A stretch of 64,000 nucleotides of DNA from contig JAAENC010000188.1 of assembly GCA_024224815.1 (NCBI GenBank), positions 23,120-87,119 of the forward strand. The letters are read 5' to 3'. A model generated the notes under the pieces. The model was not told the DNA's origin, made no database searches, and saw only the letters and a list, made by a program, of their open reading frames with translations. The stretch is from Chloroflexota bacterium. Lineage in GTDB: Bacteria > Chloroflexota > Anaerolineae > Anaerolineales > Villigracilaceae. A program made the position numbers and the translations under genes. Positions 61,347 to 64,000 of this stretch are shown here, piece after piece. Within the stretch, counting starts at the first letter, position 1. Each line of letters starts with the position of its first letter.

Positions 61347-61847
61347 ATGATCGAGAGAAAACGAAGCCCCTGGATAACTTGTTTTATTTTATTGACGATA
61401 TTCACCTGTCTAATAGTCTGCTGTATGATGGCCCTTGGCGCGGGCGGATATTACGCTTTCAGCAACGGGATGATCAACCAGCGCGAAATCCTTAACACGA
61501 TCGGGATGGGCACAGGGGAAATTTCAATTATCAATATCGCCGATGAAGTGCTTGATACCAAACTTCTTCGCATGGATACAGAATCAGGCAGCCCGGAAAC
61601 AATCAACAACGAAAATATTGCGCCCTTCGATATCAGCGGATATGGTGGTATTCAGCCGGGGATCTATGAATTGCACATCACAACGCCATCGGGCGTTCCG
61701 GCTGGTGGCGTTTGCCGCATGACAATTACCAGCGGTGATTCGCTCCAATTTGTCGCTGTTCCCAGCGGGATTGCGGTATCAAAAGAAGGGATGCAAGCGC
61801 AAAGCGCCGATGATCTGGATATGTCTACTTCAGGATTATGCAGGTGA
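61347..61847 (+). CDS. Membrane-anchored protein of unknown function
   Basis: One N-terminal helix (WITCFILLTIFTCLIVCCMMALGAGGYYAF) is followed by an outside domain of about 125 residues with YGGIQPGIYELHITTPSGVPAGGVCRMTITSGDSLQFVAVPSGIAV. The strand pattern suggests a small beta domain. AGGGAT precedes the ATG. It is paired with the next lipoprotein gene. Confidence 0.65.
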   Translation: MIERKRSPWITCFILLTIFTCLIVCCMMALGAGGYYAFSNGMINQREILNTIGMGTGEISIINIADEVLDTKLLRMDTESGSPETINNENIAPFDISGYGGIQPGIYELHITTPSGVPAGGVCRMTITSGDSLQFVAVPSGIAVSKEGMQAQSADDLDMSTSGLCR

Positions 61848-61851
61848 AATT

Positions 61852-62346
61852 ATGAAAAGAAAGAAATTTTCCCGTGCGACGCTTCTCTTCGGCTTGATGC
61901 TGGTTTTCCTCCTCTCAAGCTGCTCTTTCGTACGCATTCAAAACGTAGCCGTCAGCACCGCGACCGTATCCGTACGCGTGCCGGATAGTGGAAAAACCTA
62001 TGTGCGTACCATCCGATCTGGTGCTATTGTGGATGTATTCAGTTCCCATGGTGGAAGCTACACGATCACAATGATCGAAAGTGAAGAATATATCAACTTC
62101 CTCAAAGACTTGCGCTCGGAAATTGAAAGAAAACTTTTTTCAGAGGGCAAAACTTTGACAGCCGAAGAAGTAGTTCGGTTAACGGAAAATCTCAAACAAA
62201 TAGATAGCTCACTGGAACAAACGCGCTTGCCTGGAGCAACTTGCAGCGGATATGTTCCCGATTTTGACACGGTGGTAGTTGTGATCAGCTTTGATGACTT
62301 TAATGCAAATTGGAGCTTAAGCTGCAGTAGCGGTAGTAGCAATTAG
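61852..62346 (+). CDS. Lipoprotein of unknown function
   Basis: A lipoprotein signal (LMLVFLLSSCSF) precedes strands VSVRVPDSGKTYVRTIRSGAIVDV and a helix EEYINFLKDLRSEIERKLFSEG, ending in a Ser/Cys-rich tail. The start at 61852 has a weak site; it lies 4 nt after the previous stop, so the two are coupled. No family recognised. Confidence 0.7.
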   Translation: MKRKKFSRATLLFGLMLVFLLSSCSFVRIQNVAVSTATVSVRVPDSGKTYVRTIRSGAIVDVFSSHGGSYTITMIESEEYINFLKDLRSEIERKLFSEGKTLTAEEVVRLTENLKQIDSSLEQTRLPGATCSGYVPDFDTVVVVISFDDFNANWSLSCSSGSSN

Positions 62347-62647
62347 CGCCTGAGTGAAAAACTCCTGCAGCTTCTCTTACGTCAAGTGGGATATTTATCA
62401 AGAACAGCATTGCACCTACAAGGTGCGTTGCTGTTCGGCTCTTGCAAAACCATCTTATTCTTGCCAGATCCGCAGTGCAATGCATCTCGTGGATGCAACG
62501 CACTGCCCCGCAAATACCCCGTTGGGGCTAAAAACAGGGCGCTTCAGCGTCCTTCGGCTATGTAGCACGGATCGTTCACGTCCGTGCGGTTTGAGTTTTG
62601 CTTTCTGCTTCGCTAGCGGGGAACCAGTCTATGGAAAGTTCCATAAA
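62347..62647. repeat. Intergenic hairpin cluster
   Basis: Two hairpins share a layout: AACAGCAttGCACC/GGTGCgtTGCTGTT (62403-62435) and GCAGTGCaaTGCATC/GATGCAacGCACTGC (62472-62506). Each has 7 pairs, a 2x2 internal loop, and 5-6 pairs. A GCACGG/CCGTGC pair lies further on near 62565-62590. No gene is seen. Confidence 0.65.
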
Positions 62648-63070
62648 TTATTTCCAGAACATCCACCATTTCTTTTTCTTTGAGGATGATTCTGATTTTG
62701 GATAGAAACGCATTTGGCTCATTGAGTCTGAACCCATGTTGTATTTTTGACATTTCGATAAATAAGCCGTTAAGTTTTCAAAGCTGATTGATTCCCAGCC
62801 GTTTGCCCAACCATGATTGGTACGTTCCATCAGGTACTCATTGCCATTTCGTTTTACCTTTATAAAAGCTCCTGGATCTGACGGTGATGGATATTCTGCA
62901 TCATAAAACATGAACATGGTTTCAGGCGGAAGTTCAGCAAGAAGGCGCATAAATGTTTTATGATTGGTATCATCGGAAAAGACAATGTCATAAACTATTA
63001 TGGGGAGAGATGTTCCTTCTCCAATCAATTTCTTTTCAACGTTAATTCCAGATATATCTGATGGATACAT
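62648..63070 (-). CDS. Hypothetical cytoplasmic protein
   Basis: The 140-residue protein has no signal or membrane segment; TSLPIIVYDIVFSDDTNHKTFMRLLAELPPETMFMFYDAEYPSPSDPG reads like a mixed alpha/beta domain. It ends in a Lys/Trp-rich tail (SSSKKKKWWMFWK). Not recognised. Its start lies 3 bp from the guaA stop, so it may be co-transcribed with guaA. Confidence 0.6.
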   Translation of the reverse strand: MYPSDISGINVEKKLIGEGTSLPIIVYDIVFSDDTNHKTFMRLLAELPPETMFMFYDAEYPSPSDPGAFIKVKRNGNEYLMERTNHGWANGWESISFENLTAYLSKCQKYNMGSDSMSQMRFYPKSESSSKKKKWWMFWK

Positions 63071-63073
63071 AAT

Positions 63074-64000
63074 TTACTCCCACTCAATCGTCGCGGGCGG
63101 CTTCGAGGTAATATCATAAACCACGCGGTTGATCCCCTCCACCTCGTTCACTATGCGGCTCGAAATCCGAGCTAAGGCTTCGTGCGGGATATGCGTCCAC
63201 TCGGCGGTCATAAAATCATCTGTTGTCACCGCACGAATTGCAATCGCTTCCTGATACGTCCGCTGATCGCCCATCACGCCCACCGAGCGCACATTTAATA
63301 GCACTGCAAAAGCCTGCGAAGTCGCCGCCCCTTTCCCCAACATCCCAATATTGGATAATTCCTCCAGCAGGATAGCATCCGCCGCTCTTAATCGTTTCAC
63401 CCGATCTGGCGTGACCGCGCCCAAACATCTCACGGTCAATCCTGGCCCGGGAAATGGCTGCCGCCAAACCAACTTTTCAGGCAGCCCCAAAGCCTCCCCG
63501 ACTAAACGCACCTCGTCTTTGAACAAATAGCGCAAAGGCTCGACCAACTCAAATTTCATATCTTCGGGCAGCCCGCCCACATTATGATGGCTCTTGATCT
63601 TCGCCGCCTTATCTCTGTCTGGCGCAGACGATTCGACCACATCGGGATAGATCGTCCCCTGCACCAAAAAATCGGGATGCCCGACAGATTTCGCCTGATG
63701 CTCAAAAATCCGGATAAATTTCTCACCCACAATGCGGCGTTTTTTCTCTGGATCAGTCTCCCCGGCCAATGCCCCCAGAAAATCGGATTCAGCATCCACA
63801 GCGACCAATTCTACGCCGAGATGCTCCCGAAAAGCGGATACCACTTCATCAGATTCATTCATCCGCATCAAGCCGGTATCTACATAAACGGCGACCAATT
63901 GATCGCCAATTGCTCTATGCACCAAAGCTGTTGCGACGGATGAATCTACCCCGCCACTAACAGCTGCGAGTACGCGCTTGTCCCCAACTTGCTGACGGAT
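63074..64000 (-). CDS. guaA: GMP synthase (glutamine-hydrolysing), C-terminal part; 5' end outside window
   Basis: GuaA aminates XMP to GMP. The visible 308 residues begin [30 protein letters not shown], with the PP-loop SGGVDSS of the ATP pyrophosphatase domain. The XMP-binding/dimerisation domain follows ([32 protein letters not shown] at the end). The glutamine amidotransferase half would lie beyond 64000. Confidence 0.97.
   Translation of the reverse strand: MRQQVGDKRVLAAVSGGVDSSVATALVHRAIGDQLVAVYVDTGLMRMNESDEVVSAFREHLGVELVAVDAESDFLGALAGETDPEKKRRIVGEKFIRIFEHQAKSVGHPDFLVQGTIYPDVVESSAPDRDKAAKIKSHHNVGGLPEDMKFELVEPLRYLFKDEVRLVGEALGLPEKLVWRQPFPGPGLTVRCLGAVTPDRVKRLRAADAILLEELSNIGMLGKGAATSQAFAVLLNVRSVGVMGDQRTYQEAIAIRAVTTDDFMTAEWTHIPHEALARISSRIVNEVEGINRVVYDITSKPPATIEWE

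Noticed and set aside
1-64000. CRISPR array, prophage or insertion sequence
   Set aside because: No regularly spaced repeats, integrase, transposase or phage structural genes were found; the repeats present are dispersed inverted repeats.

Overview
The window looks like a chromosomal segment of a Chloroflexota bacterium, probably class Anaerolineae. This is inferred from gene content: a SpoVS protein without sporulation genes, lamin-tail-domain surface proteins, a DUF951 protein, a DUF3179 lipoprotein, and an FHA/vWA plus PP2C signalling pair. No rRNA or taxonomic marker is present to prove it. Base composition is moderate (roughly mid-40s % GC, by eye). Genes are tightly packed and often overlap. 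No prophage, transposase or CRISPR array was seen.

Layout. 1-9.2 kb: a partial nucleotide-sugar dehydrogenase, tsaE-tsaB, mscS, a glycolipid glycosyltransferase, surE, an alkyltransferase-like protein, an rRNA/tRNA methyltransferase, a macrodomain protein and the infC-rpmI-rplT operon, with an unusual AUA start on infC. 9.2-12.6 kb: a lamin-tail-domain repeat protein, spoVS, and an AT-rich gap with clustered DnaA boxes that is a candidate oriC. 12.6-20.4 kb: nucleotidyltransferase, deoxynucleoside kinase, glycosyltransferases and membrane proteins. 20.6-24 kb: a redox cassette (DoxX, CDGSH, FMN reductase, 4Fe-4S protein, pirin) divergent from a TetR regulator, with two matching operator-like repeats. 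24-27 kb: tRNA-Val(GAC), a methyltransferase, and thrS under a T-box leader.

27.8-35.7 kb holds the most interesting locus. An eight-gene minus-strand operon runs from a response regulator and sensor kinase through a DM13 protein, a DUF3179 lipoprotein, a thioredoxin-like lipoprotein interrupted by an in-frame UGA, MsrP and MsrQ to a DsbA-like protein. The UGA sits where the first cysteine of the active site should be and is followed by a hairpin, so the gene most likely encodes a selenoprotein. Together these genes look like a regulated system for thiol/methionine redox repair outside the membrane.

35.9-42.3 kb: succinate dehydrogenase (sdhC-D-A-B) and, divergently, a Rieske/cytochrome b complex whose third subunit fuses the cytochrome b C-terminal part to two c-type heme domains; this indicates a respiratory organism. 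42.3-45.1 kb: SdpR, two SdpI-like proteins and a CPBP protease, an immunity-type module without a visible toxin. 45.2-52.5 kb: a GAF histidine kinase, a PEP-synthase-like ATP-grasp protein, dnaN, def, recF and a cupin. 52.5-60.1 kb: a minus-strand run with a membrane glycosyltransferase, PP2C phosphatase, vWA-FHA protein, two paralogous membrane proteins and a lipase-like hydrolase. 60.1-64 kb: PadR-DUF2812, two small secreted or membrane proteins, a repeat-rich gap, an unknown gene and the 3' part of guaA.

Several promoters put a -10 box 6-7 nt before the ATG, suggesting frequent leaderless transcripts. Intergenic inverted repeats with related cores recur across the window.
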